Part shown: positions 32,834-41,183 of the stretch, piece after piece
Numbering within the stretch: the first letter of the stretch is position 1
How the letters are laid out: every line of letters begins with the position of its first letter
Assembly (NCBI GenBank): GCA_035556215.1
Contig: DATMFI010000001.1
Location: 1 to 64,000 of the forward strand
DNA: 64,000 nt
Direction: 5' to 3'
From: Palsa-892 sp035556215
GTDB lineage: Bacteria; Pseudomonadota; Alphaproteobacteria; Rhizobiales; Xanthobacteraceae
Position numbers and translations under genes: made by a program
Notes under the pieces: generated by a model
Told to the model about the DNA's origin: nothing
The model's input: the letters and a program-made list of their open reading frames with translations, nothing else
Database searches by the model: none

Positions 32834-34765
32834 ATGATCACGGTTACTTTTCCCGACGGCGCACGTCGAGAATTCTCTCCCGGCATTAGCGGTTTGGAAA
32901 TCGCGAAAGGCATTTCGCCCTCGCTGGCCAAGCGCACCGTCGCGATGACGCTGAATGGCGTGCTTTCCGACCTTACCGACAAGCTCGATCGCGATGTTTC
33001 CATCGAATTCGTTTCGCGCGACGACCCGCGCGCACTCGAACTCATTCGCCATGATGCGGCGCATGTGTTGGCCGAAGCCGTGCAGTCGCTGTGGCCGGGT
33101 ACCCAGGTAACGATTGGGCCGGTGATCGAGAACGGTTTCTATTACGATTTCTTCCGCAACGAGCCGTTCACCCCCGAAGATTTCGCCGCGATCGAAAAGA
33201 AGATGCGCGAGATCATCGCGAAGGACACGCCCTTCACCAAGGAAGTCTGGACACGCGAGCAGGCGAAGAAAGTCTTCAAGGACAAGGGCGAGAACTTCAA
33301 GATCGAGCTGATCGACGCCATTCCGCCCGGCGAAGATCTCAAGATCTACAAGCAGGGCGAATGGTTCGATCTTTGCCGCGGGCCGCATATGACCTCGACC
33401 GGCAAGATCGGTAACGCCTTCAAGCTGATGAAGGTGGCCGGCGCCTATTGGCGCGGCGACTCCAACAACCCGATGCTGACCCGCATCTACGGGACGGCAT
33501 GGGCCGATCAGAAGCAGTTGGAGCAATATCTTCACATGCTGGAAGAGGCCGAGAAGCGCGATCACCGCCGCCTCGGCCGCGAGATGAACCTCTATCACTT
33601 CCAGGAAGAGGCGCCCGGTGCCGTGTTCTGGCACGCCAAGGGCTGGACGCTGTTCGAGACGCTGACCGCTTATTTGCGCCGCGCGCAGATGGCCGCGAAC
33701 TATCTCGAGGTGAACACGCCGCAGCTCATGGATCAGCAGCTCTGGATCACTTCCGGCCACATGGAGAAGTATCGCGACATGATGTTTCTCACGGAAAAGC
33801 GTGAGGACGATGAGCGCGTCTACACCATCAAGCCGATGAACTGCCCCGGTCACGTGCAGATTTTCAAGAACGGCTTGAAGTCGTATCGCGATCTGCCGCT
33901 GAAGATTGCCGAATTCGGCAAGGTACATCGCTTCGAGCCGTCCGGCGCGCTGCACGGCCTGATGCGCGTGCGCGCGTTCACGCAGGACGATGCGCATGTC
34001 TTCGTGACCGAGGAGCAGATCGCCGAGGAGACGTTGAAGATCAACAATCAACTCCTCGATATCTATAAGGATTTCGGCTTTGACGACGTGCGGATCAAGT
34101 TCTCCGACCGTCCTGAAATGCGCATCGGCGACGATGCGGTGTGGGACAGGGCGGAAGCCGCGCTCAAGGACGCGCTCGATAAATCCGGCAAGCCGTGGAC
34201 GCTGAACAAGGGCGAGGGCGCGTTCTATGGCCCCAAGCTCGAATATGTGCTGCGCGACGCGATCGGCCGCGACTGGCAGTGCGGCACCATTCAGGTCGAC
34301 CTCAACCTGCCGGGGCGGCTCGGCGCCTTCTACATCGCGCCTTCGGGCGAGAAGGTGACGCCGGTGATGCTGCACCGTGCGATGTTCGGATCGTTGGAGC
34401 GCTTCATCGGCATCCTGATCGAGCACTATGCCGGTCATCTGCCGTTGTGGCTTTCGCCGACACAGGCGATGGTTTGCACCATCACCTCCGATGCCGACGA
34501 TTACGCCAAAGAACTGGTGCAGGCGGCAGGGCGCGCAGGGCTGCGCTTTGAGTCCGATCTCGCCAACCAGAAGATCAATTACAAGGTGCGCGAGCATTCG
34601 CTCGCAAAAATCCCTGTGCTTCTGGTCGTCGGCAAGAAGGAAGCGGCGGAGCGGACGGTTTCGATCCGCCGTCTTGGCTCGCCCGATCAGAAGTCGATGA
34701 GCTGGGACGATGCGCTTGCGATGCTGAAGGCCGAAGCCGTCGCGCCCGATCTGCAGCGCGTTTAA
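32834..34765 (+). CDS. thrS: Threonyl-tRNA synthetase
   Basis: A 643-residue class II synthetase that charges tRNA-Thr. Domains in order: TGS domain (residues 1-62, MITVTFPDGARREFSPGIS), an editing domain with the HDAAHVLAEA motif (about 76-85), the catalytic domain with zinc ligands in MNCPGHVQIF and class II motifs 2 and 3 (VHRFEPSGALHGLMRVRAFTQDDAH region and HRAMFGSLERF), and the anticodon-binding domain (residues 535-640). The ribosome site is GAGAGGAAAAAG. It is preceded by a 330-base region with no known attenuator. Confidence 0.97.
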   Translation: MITVTFPDGARREFSPGISGLEIAKGISPSLAKRTVAMTLNGVLSDLTDKLDRDVSIEFVSRDDPRALELIRHDAAHVLAEAVQSLWPGTQVTIGPVIENGFYYDFFRNEPFTPEDFAAIEKKMREIIAKDTPFTKEVWTREQAKKVFKDKGENFKIELIDAIPPGEDLKIYKQGEWFDLCRGPHMTSTGKIGNAFKLMKVAGAYWRGDSNNPMLTRIYGTAWADQKQLEQYLHMLEEAEKRDHRRLGREMNLYHFQEEAPGAVFWHAKGWTLFETLTAYLRRAQMAANYLEVNTPQLMDQQLWITSGHMEKYRDMMFLTEKREDDERVYTIKPMNCPGHVQIFKNGLKSYRDLPLKIAEFGKVHRFEPSGALHGLMRVRAFTQDDAHVFVTEEQIAEETLKINNQLLDIYKDFGFDDVRIKFSDRPEMRIGDDAVWDRAEAALKDALDKSGKPWTLNKGEGAFYGPKLEYVLRDAIGRDWQCGTIQVDLNLPGRLGAFYIAPSGEKVTPVMLHRAMFGSLERFIGILIEHYAGHLPLWLSPTQAMVCTITSDADDYAKELVQAAGRAGLRFESDLANQKINYKVREHSLAKIPVLLVVGKKEAAERTVSIRRLGSPDQKSMSWDDALAMLKAEAVAPDLQRV

Positions 34766-34769
34766 ATGA

Positions 34770-34797
34770 TTGGCATAAGGCCGGCACGGGTTATACT
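34770..34797 (+). promoter_or_regulatory. Predicted promoter of a leaderless lipoprotein gene
   Basis: TTGGCA (34770-34775), 16 bases, TATACT (34792-34797). A start of transcription about seven bases after the -10 box falls at 34803-34806, on or next to the ATG at 34805, which predicts a leaderless or nearly leaderless mRNA. The -35 box overlaps the end of thrS closely. Confidence 0.55.
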
Positions 34798-34804
34798 TTT
34801 CCGT

Positions 34805-34945
34805 ATGATCCGTGCCAAAGCTATCGCCATTTTGCTGCTGGCTGCGTCAGCTTTTGCGCTTGCCGCCTGCGACCCATGCGGGCATCCGGTAAGCGGCATC
34901 AACGGCGACCAGATGATGGCCTGCAAGAGCGGCGCGCCGCGCTGA
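34805..34945 (+). CDS. Small lipoprotein
   Basis: A 46-residue predicted lipoprotein. A short charged start (MIRAK) leads into a hydrophobic stretch AIAILLLAASAFA and a lipobox LAAC, with Cys22 as the lipid-modified residue; the mature part (CDPCGHPVSGINGDQMMACK) has three Cys. It would be a membrane-anchored peptide of about 25 residues. It follows thrS by 39 bases with its own promoter. The role is unknown. No ribosome binding site is visible because the promoter is so close to the ATG. Confidence 0.6.
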   Translation: MIRAKAIAILLLAASAFALAACDPCGHPVSGINGDQMMACKSGAPR

Positions 34946-34947
34946 CG

Positions 34948-35039
34948 CTTGGCGCCCAGTATCTTGGCGCCAGTACCTTAGCGTGCGGACACTTTAGCGT
35001 GTGAGCACTTCAGCGCGCCAAAACTTTAGCGCGCCAATA
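34948..35039. repeat. Degenerate 14-16 bp tandem repeat array, six copies
   Basis: Six units begin with CTT at 34948, 34963, 34977, 34992, 35008 and 35024, each followed by a GCGCC- or GCGTG-type core, for example CTTTAGCGCGCCAATA (35024-35039) and CTTCAGCGCGCCAAAA (35008-35023). Spacing is 15, 14, 15, 16, 16 and 16 bases. Read on the minus strand the first unit holds the last codons and stop of the next gene (VLAR then TAA), so the copies look like duplications of a gene 3' end. Confidence 0.75.
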
Positions 35040-36138
35040 CTTCGATCTCGCGGTCCTTGCCGGGCTCGACCTTGAAATTCTGCTGGAAGGTGCGGTCGCT
35101 TGAACGGGCGACGGCGATGTATTCGCCTTCAGAAAGCACCACGGTCGGGAAGGCGCCGATCGACTCCTTGATCGAGTCACCGCCGGGCGTCAGCACCGAC
35201 CATTGCGTGTTGGCGATGGCTTCGCCGCCGGCATTATTGACGAGGCGGAGCGTCACCTGCGCGGCGCGGTGATGCACGGTCGCGTCGGTGAGCTTGCCGG
35301 GTTCGATGCGCACATCAGCCTGGATCTGCGCGTTGCCTTCGCCGTAGGTCGACTGAATGTAATAATTGCCGGCAGGCAGGAAGACGACTTCGCCGCCGCT
35401 CGCGCCTCGCAGCACGGGCGGGCGCTCGTTGCTCTTCTTGCGCCCCTTCACGCTCGCGCCGCGTTGCAGGAAGCTGCCTTCGTAAATATCGAAGCGCAGC
35501 CGCGACGGCGGGATCGGCCGTTCGCCGACACGGCCCTGCACGCGCAGGCCGCCGACCGGCAGGACAAATGTTTCTCTCTTCGGCTCGTTGGTGATCTTCA
35601 CGCTCTTCGCGGTGCTGGCAAGGCCCGACGAGACGTGCACGAGATAATTGCCCGGCGCGAGCGGGAAGGTGGGAGAAGCGTCTTGCGCTTCGGTGACGAG
35701 CGTCGGCACGCCGTTCTCGCCTTTTTCATTGAAGACGCGCCAGATCAACGTGCGCTGGATCGGCGCGCCGTTTTCCGTAAAGCGCGCCGAAACACCGAGC
35801 GCGACCTTGCCGGCCGGCATTGCCGGTGTGCTCACATGCGGCTCGCGCGCGGCTTGCTTGGGCGCCGCTGGCGTAGGGTTGGCGATTGTTTGCCCCGGCG
35901 GTGCCGGCGGCACTGGCTGGATGTTCACAGGCCCCGGCGGTTCGGGGATATTCCCCGGCGGCACCGGCCGTGTGCTGTTTTGCGGCGGCGGGGGCGGCGC
36001 AAATGTAAGGCCGCCGCTTGGGCCGGTGAAGCTGGCCTGCGCCAGGGCTGCAGGTGCCGCCAAAGCGCATATCGCGAGCACGGCGAGCCCGTAGAGGGCG
36101 CTGCGAAGCGGTAAGGTCGCGGAGCGAAGCGGCGGCAT
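35026..36138 (-). CDS. Exported proline-rich protein of unknown function
   Basis: A 370-residue exported protein. The signal peptide covers residues 1-35 (MPPLRSATLPLRSALYGLAV then LAICALAAPAALAQ). A proline-rich linker follows (PPPPPQNSTRPVPPGN), then a mostly beta region with carbohydrate-binding or Ig-like repeats (GLRVQGRVGERPIPPSRLRF). The tail ends EIEVLAR; the final 5 codons overlap the 16-bp repeat array. The start was placed at ATG 36136-36138; the frame to 36228 lacks a signal. The domain family is not recognised. Confidence 0.75.
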   Translation of the reverse strand: MPPLRSATLPLRSALYGLAVLAICALAAPAALAQASFTGPSGGLTFAPPPPPQNSTRPVPPGNIPEPPGPVNIQPVPPAPPGQTIANPTPAAPKQAAREPHVSTPAMPAGKVALGVSARFTENGAPIQRTLIWRVFNEKGENGVPTLVTEAQDASPTFPLAPGNYLVHVSSGLASTAKSVKITNEPKRETFVLPVGGLRVQGRVGERPIPPSRLRFDIYEGSFLQRGASVKGRKKSNERPPVLRGASGGEVVFLPAGNYYIQSTYGEGNAQIQADVRIEPGKLTDATVHHRAAQVTLRLVNNAGGEAIANTQWSVLTPGGDSIKESIGAFPTVVLSEGEYIAVARSSDRTFQQNFKVEPGKDREIEVLAR

Positions 36139-36280
36139 GGCAACGGTTTTCCACCGAGCCTCGGGCGAATGCAAGGCAGCGCAAAATTGGAAGAATGGCG
36201 AGTTTTCCGCCCATTCTCGCCTCGGCAATTCTTGGCTGCAAAACTGCTGCTATGCTACGGCAGTTATGGAAGAAAAACGC

Positions 36281-36844
36281 ATGACCGATACCGTAAGGCT
36301 CCTCAAAACCCGCCGATCGCCGCGTGTCACCGACCTTGCCGCGCCAGGGCCGAGCGCCGCCGAAATCGAAACGCTGCTCACCATCGCCGCGCGTGTGCCC
36401 GATCACGGCAAGCTTGCGCCGTGGCGATTCCTGGTGATGCAGGGCGATAAAAAGAAGGCTTTTGCCGAGGCGTTGATTCCGATCTTCCGGAAATCGCATC
36501 CGGAAGCGACCGAGGACCAGTTGAAGAAAGAACCGGAGCGGCTGATCGGTGCGCCGCTCGTGATCGCCGTCATTTCGCGTGCCGCGGCACATCCGCGTAT
36601 TCCCGAGTGGGAGCAGATACTCTCGGCGGGTGCGGTGTGCATGAACCTTGTCGTCGCCGCGCATGCGCTGGGCTATAGCGCCGTGTGGCTGACAGGCTGG
36701 GCCGCCTATGAGCGGCCCGCCCTCGATCTTCTCGGTGTCGGCGCGGAGGAGCGCATTGCCGGTTACATTCACATCGGCTCGATGAATGTTGCGCAAGGCG
36801 AGCGGCCGCGGCCCTTGCTTGCCGACATCGTGAAGCATCTCTAG
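36281..36844 (+). CDS. Nitroreductase family protein (YdjA-like)
   Basis: A 187-residue FMN-dependent oxidoreductase resembling YdjA. The start is ATG 36281, with GGAAGA 8 bases upstream; an alternative ATG 15 bases earlier is in frame. FMN-binding residues lie in RRSPRVTDLA (residues 11-20) and in the DHGKLAPWRFLVM segment (41-53). It would reduce nitro groups or other electron acceptors with NAD(P)H. It is followed by a flavin reductase gene only five bases later, suggesting one operon of flavin enzymes. The substrate is unknown. Confidence 0.88.
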   Translation: MTDTVRLLKTRRSPRVTDLAAPGPSAAEIETLLTIAARVPDHGKLAPWRFLVMQGDKKKAFAEALIPIFRKSHPEATEDQLKKEPERLIGAPLVIAVISRAAAHPRIPEWEQILSAGAVCMNLVVAAHALGYSAVWLTGWAAYERPALDLLGVGAEERIAGYIHIGSMNVAQGERPRPLLADIVKHL

Positions 36845-36848
36845 CGCG

Positions 36849-37448
36849 ATGTTTTACGAACCCGCCAAACGCGATCACGGCCTGCCGCACGATCCGTTCA
36901 AGGCTATCGTGACGCCGCGCCCGATCGGCTGGATCACAACGATGAGCGGGAAGGGCGCGGTCAATCTCGCGCCGTATTCGTTTTTCAACGGCGTGTCGTC
37001 GCGGCCGCCGGTGGTGATGTTTTCGAGCGAAGGCCACAAGGATTCGGTGACGAACGCCAGGGAAACCGGCGAGTTCGTTTGCAATCTCGCGACATGGGAT
37101 CTGCGCGAGCAGATGAACGCGACGTCGGGGACGTTTCCGCATGGCGTGAACGAGATGGAGAAGGCGGGCCTCGCGGCCGCGCCGTCAAAGCTCGTGAAGC
37201 CGCCGCGCGTCGCGGCTTCGCCCTGCGCACTCGAATGCAAGATGACGCAAATCGTCAAGCTCGAATATCTGCCGGGCGCCGCGCCGGAGACCTATGTCGT
37301 GTTCGGTCAAGTGATCGGCGTGCATATGGACGATTGCTTCATCAAGGACGGCCTCCTCGATACCGCGGCGATGAAGCCGATCGCGCGCTGCGGCTATCAC
37401 GATTATTCATTGCTCGACGCAACATTTCAGATGGTGAGGCCGCGCTGA
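36849..37448 (+). CDS. Flavin reductase family protein
   Basis: A 199-residue FMN-binding split-barrel protein of the flavin reductase / RutF-like family. Conserved blocks are PRPIGWITTMSGKGAVNLAPYSFF (near residues 19-42) and RETGEFVCNLA. Members reduce FMN with NAD(P)H or use it directly as cofactor. It is translated immediately after the nitroreductase and its stop codon overlaps the ATG of the CoA lyase gene by one base, so translation is coupled. Confidence 0.88.
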   Translation: MFYEPAKRDHGLPHDPFKAIVTPRPIGWITTMSGKGAVNLAPYSFFNGVSSRPPVVMFSSEGHKDSVTNARETGEFVCNLATWDLREQMNATSGTFPHGVNEMEKAGLAAAPSKLVKPPRVAASPCALECKMTQIVKLEYLPGAAPETYVVFGQVIGVHMDDCFIKDGLLDTAAMKPIARCGYHDYSLLDATFQMVRPR

Positions 37449-38317
37449 TGCGTTCGCTCCTGTTCGTGCCCGGCGACAGCGAAAAGAAGCTCGCGAAGGC
37501 GCAGGATTGCGGCGCCGATGTTGTCATTCTCGATCTCGAGGATGCGGTGGCGCCTGCCAATAAAGCGAAAGCGCGCGGCATCGTCGCGGAATACCTGAAA
37601 GCGCTCAAGCAGCGAAAGGCGTGCATTTACGTGCGCGTGAATGCGCTCACCACGGGCCTTGCCGACGACGATCTCGACGCGGTGGTGCCGGGCCGCCCCG
37701 ACGGCATCATGCTGCCGAAAAGCGCGGGCGGCGTGGACGCGATTGCGCTCGGTGCGAAATTAGCTGCGCGCGAAGCCATCAACGGTCTCGACGATGGTGC
37801 GATCAAGACGATCCCGATCGCGACCGAAACGGCGGCTTCGATCTTCAATATGGGCAGCTATCGCGGCGCGAGCGCGCGCATGGAAGCGCTGACCTGGGGC
37901 GCGGAAGACCTTGCCGCCGAGATTGCCGCGGAAACGCAGCGGCTTGCGGACGGCAATTACACCGCGCCGTATCAGCTGGCGCGCTCGCTTTGCCTGTTCG
38001 CGGCGGTGTCATCCAACGTGACGCCGATCGACACCGTGTTCACCAATTTTCGCGACGAAGCGGGCTTGCGCAAGGAAGCGTTAGCGGCGCGCCGCGACGG
38101 CTTCCTCGGCAAGATGGTTATTCATCCCGATCAGGTCGGGCCGGTGAACGAGATTTTCACGCCGACGAAGGAGTCGATCGCGCGGGCCCAGGCGATCCTC
38201 AAAGCGTTCGAGGGCGGGGCGGGCGTCGCCAATCTCAACGGCGAGATGCTGGACATGCTGCACGTCAAATACGCCGAGCGCGTGCTCGCGCGCGCCAGGG
38301 CAGCGGGCGTTATTTAG
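37448..38317 (+). CDS. CoA ester lyase (HpcH/HpaI aldolase family)
   Basis: A 289-residue enzyme of the CitE / malyl-CoA lyase type. The N-terminal block MRSLLFVPGDSEKKLAKAQD and the DLEDAVAP metal-site segment are typical. The Arg and Glu of the active site lie in VRVN and IATETAASIF. The start ATG overlaps the flavin reductase stop (ATGA). It would cleave a beta-hydroxyacyl-CoA such as malyl-CoA to two smaller acyl units. It converges with the MaoC gene, with an 8-base overlap of the coding ends. The natural substrate cannot be told. Confidence 0.9.
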   Translation: MRSLLFVPGDSEKKLAKAQDCGADVVILDLEDAVAPANKAKARGIVAEYLKALKQRKACIYVRVNALTTGLADDDLDAVVPGRPDGIMLPKSAGGVDAIALGAKLAAREAINGLDDGAIKTIPIATETAASIFNMGSYRGASARMEALTWGAEDLAAEIAAETQRLADGNYTAPYQLARSLCLFAAVSSNVTPIDTVFTNFRDEAGLRKEALAARRDGFLGKMVIHPDQVGPVNEIFTPTKESIARAQAILKAFEGGAGVANLNGEMLDMLHVKYAERVLARARAAGVI

Positions 38318-38798
38318 GCCGCTTGCGCATGAAGGCCTGACGCCGGCATTCGGCGACGAGCTTGTCGTCCTGATTGAACGCCTTGTGATGAAATTCGACG
38401 ATGCCGGCATCGGGCCGCGACTTCGACTCGCGCTTACCGAGCACTTCGGTCGTGCAATGCACGGTGTCGCCCTGAAACAGCGGGTGCGGGAATTTCACTT
38501 CCTGCATGCCGAGATTCGCAATCGTCGTGCCGGTGGTGAGGTCGTTCACCGAAATGCCGATCATCAGCCCGAGCGTGAATAGCGAGTTCATCAATGGCTG
38601 CTTCCATTCGGTCCCGGCGCAGAAATGCCGGTCGATGTGCAGCGGCTGCGGGTTGAGCGTCATGTTGGAGAACAGCATGTTGTCCATCTCGGTCACCGTG
38701 CGGGTGAGCTTATGGGCGGTGACTTCGCCGACAGTGAAATCCTCGAAATAGAGGCCGCCGCGCGGGTGGCGTTTAGCTTCGTTCGCGGGCACGGACAT
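38310..38798 (-). CDS. MaoC family dehydratase
   Basis: A 162-residue hot-dog-fold enoyl-CoA hydratase-like protein. The hydratase-type motif is in the stretch NPQPLHIDRHFCAGTEWKQP, with His and Asp in the catalytic loop, and later a GTTIANLGMQEVKFPHPLFQ segment. The start at ATG 38796-38798 has AAGGAG 9 bases upstream. Paired head-to-tail or convergent with a CoA ester lyase this resembles mesaconyl-CoA hydratase/malyl-CoA chemistry, but the link here is inference. Confidence 0.88.
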   Translation of the reverse strand: MSVPANEAKRHPRGGLYFEDFTVGEVTAHKLTRTVTEMDNMLFSNMTLNPQPLHIDRHFCAGTEWKQPLMNSLFTLGLMIGISVNDLTTGTTIANLGMQEVKFPHPLFQGDTVHCTTEVLGKRESKSRPDAGIVEFHHKAFNQDDKLVAECRRQAFMRKRPK

Positions 38799-38919
38799 GA
38801 GCAATTCTCCTTGAAAATCACCGGTTAAGCTTTCGTTTACCATACCAGCCCAACTATGGCGCCAGCAGCCGGCCGTACCGATTCCGGGCCCATGCACCGG
38901 ATCATGAGCGGAGGAGCCG

Positions 38920-39912
38920 TTGGTCCCCGACAATGTAAGCGCTGCAAATTCGCGCATCACAACGGCGCTGCAGGCGGCGAGCCGCACGACCGGCACCGAA
39001 TTCCAGTATCTCGTGCAGACGGCGGCGCGCGAATCGGCGTTCAATCCGTCGGCACAGGCGACGACATCTTCGGCGCGCGGGCTGTTCCAGTTCATCGAGT
39101 CGACCTGGCTCGGTACCATGAAAGAAGCGGGGCCGCAGTTCGGCTTCGCGCGGCAGGCCGCGGCGATCGAAAAGGTCGGCGAGGGCAAATATGTCGTACG
39201 GGATCCCGCGATGCGCGCGCAGATTCTCAAGATGCGCGACGACCCGCAGATCTCGGCGCTGATGGCCGGTGCGCTGGCCGGCAAGAATGCGGAGGGGCTC
39301 GCGCCGGATCTCGGCCGCAAGCCGACCTCGGGCGAGCTTTATATCGCGCACTTCCTTGGCCTCAACGGCGCGAAGAAGCTGATCGCGCTCAAGGAGACGC
39401 GGCCTGGCGCTTCGGCTGCCGCGGCTTTTCCGGAAGCGGCCAAGGCCAACCGCTCAATCTTTTACGAGCGCAACGGCCGGCCGAAGAGCGCCGACGCGGT
39501 CTATGCTTCGCTGGTCGCAAAGCACGACCGGCCGTTGCAGCAGCCGGGACCGCAGACGCCCGTAACGCAGGTCGCCGGGATTTTGCCGAGTAGCACCTCG
39601 CGCAATCTCTCCCACAACGTATCGCGCGAGGCGACGGTGGTGCTGCCGAATGGCCGCCGCATCGAGCAGCCGGCGCAGGTCGCGCAGGTGCGTCACGTCG
39701 TCGTGCAGCTTCCCGATCTCGAAAGCGATCAGAACGCGGCGGCGGCGCTCTCGAGCGAAGGGCCGGTGTTTCAGACGATGTTCCACAATCAGCCGGGGCC
39801 GATCTCGAACCGGGTGCAGGAGATCTGGGGCCGTCGCAGCGCCGACGCGGCGAACGCCAATCAGCCCGAGCGCAAGCGCTATTTTCCGACCAATACCGAG
39901 AAACCGGCTTAA
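38920..39912 (+). CDS. Lytic transglycosylase domain protein
   Basis: A 330-residue protein whose first part is a soluble lytic transglycosylase-like domain that cuts peptidoglycan glycan strands. The catalytic Glu is in ARESAFNP (near residue 38), followed by SARGLFQFIESTWLGT. The start is TTG at 38920 with GGAGG upstream; the ATGs at 38892 and 38904 are in another frame. There is no obvious signal peptide from this start, so it may rely on a flagellar or other export route, as some rhizobial SLT proteins do. The C-terminal half is low-complexity Gln/Ala/Pro-rich. Confidence 0.82.
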   Translation: MVPDNVSAANSRITTALQAASRTTGTEFQYLVQTAARESAFNPSAQATTSSARGLFQFIESTWLGTMKEAGPQFGFARQAAAIEKVGEGKYVVRDPAMRAQILKMRDDPQISALMAGALAGKNAEGLAPDLGRKPTSGELYIAHFLGLNGAKKLIALKETRPGASAAAAFPEAAKANRSIFYERNGRPKSADAVYASLVAKHDRPLQQPGPQTPVTQVAGILPSSTSRNLSHNVSREATVVLPNGRRIEQPAQVAQVRHVVVQLPDLESDQNAAAALSSEGPVFQTMFHNQPGPISNRVQEIWGRRSADAANANQPERKRYFPTNTEKPA

Positions 39913-40028
39913 GGCCGGGCTCGCCATCGTTAATCAATCGCAAAGAATTAGGCTGAACGCTTTATTAAGCGGCGGCGGCGATACTTCGCATGCTGGTTTT
40001 GTTTTGTCGTGTACGAGTAGGTGCCGTG

Positions 40029-41171
40029 ATGATCGTGCGTCAGTTCCTTCGCTGGATTCAGACCGCCGCGCCCGGTGAACGGGCGGACGCCACCAACGCC
40101 CTCGCGCGCGCCTATCTTTACTCCGAGCTTACGCAGGAAGATCGTCTCGCCGCCGAAGCGGCGATGACGGTGCTGCTCGACGATCCGTCGCCGCTGGTGC
40201 GCAAGGCGCTTGCCGATGCGCTCGCGGGCTCCGACATGGCGCCGCGCAGCGTCGTTCTCTCGCTCGCGCAGGACCAGCCGGATATTGCCGAAACCATCGT
40301 CGGACGCTCGCCGCTGCTTGGCGACGCCGAGCTTGTCGATCTTGCGGCCAGCGGCGGCGAAAAGATTCAGTGTGCGATCGCGGCGCGCTCGCCGCTCTCG
40401 CGTGTGGTGGCGGCGGCGCTCGCCGAAGTCGGCGGAGCGGCGGCCTGTTTGACCCTGATCGAAAACTTCGATGCGCAATTCGACGCCGAGGAAATCGCGC
40501 GGATCGCCGAGCGTCACGGGCATCTGGCGGCCGTGCGCGAAGAATTGCTTGCCCGTGACGACCTTCCGGCCGAGACGCGCCAGATGCTGGTCGCCAAGCT
40601 CTCGGATACGTTGGCGCGCTTTGTTGCTCACAAGGAATGGCTGCCTTCGGATCGCGCCGAACACGTCACCCGCGAGGCCTGCGATCGCGCGACCGTGGTG
40701 CTGGCGTCCGAGACGCGTGACGATGAGGTCGCGGCGCTCGTGCAGCATCTCGTCGAAACCGGGCAGCTTACCGGGGCACTTGTGCTGCGGGCACTGGTTG
40801 CCGGCAATCTTCGCTTTTTCGTCGAGGCGCTGGCGCAGCTTTCGGGCTGTGACGTGCGGCGCGTCGAGGCGATCGTTTCGGATCGCTCGGGTCACGGCTT
40901 CGAGGCGCTCTATCGTCAATCGGGCCTGCCGCAGGCGGCCTTGCGCGGCTTCCGCGCGGCGCTCGAAGTGATTTATGAGTCGGATACGAGCGCCAATCTT
41001 CTGGGGCACGCCGTCTTCCGCCGCCGCATGGTCGAGAATGTGCTCGCGCGGTGCGAGCGCACGGGCGAGGGCGATCTCGATCATCTCTACGCGATGCTGC
41101 GCAAGTTCGCCGGCGAAGCGGCGCGCGAGGAAGCGCGGCTTTATGCGGCGGATCTTCTCGCCGCGGCCTGA
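40029..41171 (+). CDS. DUF2336 protein
   Basis: A 380-residue all-helical cytosolic protein of the alphaproteobacterial DUF2336 family. Typical blocks are AMTVLLDDPSPLVRKALADA (residues 44-63) and VVLSLAQDQPDIAETIVGRS, HEAT-like helical repeats. Proteins of this family sit near motility, cell-cycle and signalling genes, with unknown activity. Start at ATG 40029; a frame to 39990 is open but weaker. It converges with the Hpt gene on the minus strand. Confidence 0.85.
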   Translation: MIVRQFLRWIQTAAPGERADATNALARAYLYSELTQEDRLAAEAAMTVLLDDPSPLVRKALADALAGSDMAPRSVVLSLAQDQPDIAETIVGRSPLLGDAELVDLAASGGEKIQCAIAARSPLSRVVAAALAEVGGAAACLTLIENFDAQFDAEEIARIAERHGHLAAVREELLARDDLPAETRQMLVAKLSDTLARFVAHKEWLPSDRAEHVTREACDRATVVLASETRDDEVAALVQHLVETGQLTGALVLRALVAGNLRFFVEALAQLSGCDVRRVEAIVSDRSGHGFEALYRQSGLPQAALRGFRAALEVIYESDTSANLLGHAVFRRRMVENVLARCERTGEGDLDHLYAMLRKFAGEAAREEARLYAADLLAAA

Positions 41172-41183
41172 TTTGCGGCGGGT

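Noticed and set aside
32792..34597. 601-residue minus-strand frame opposite thrS
   Set aside because: No recognisable motif, and thrS on the plus strand is complete.
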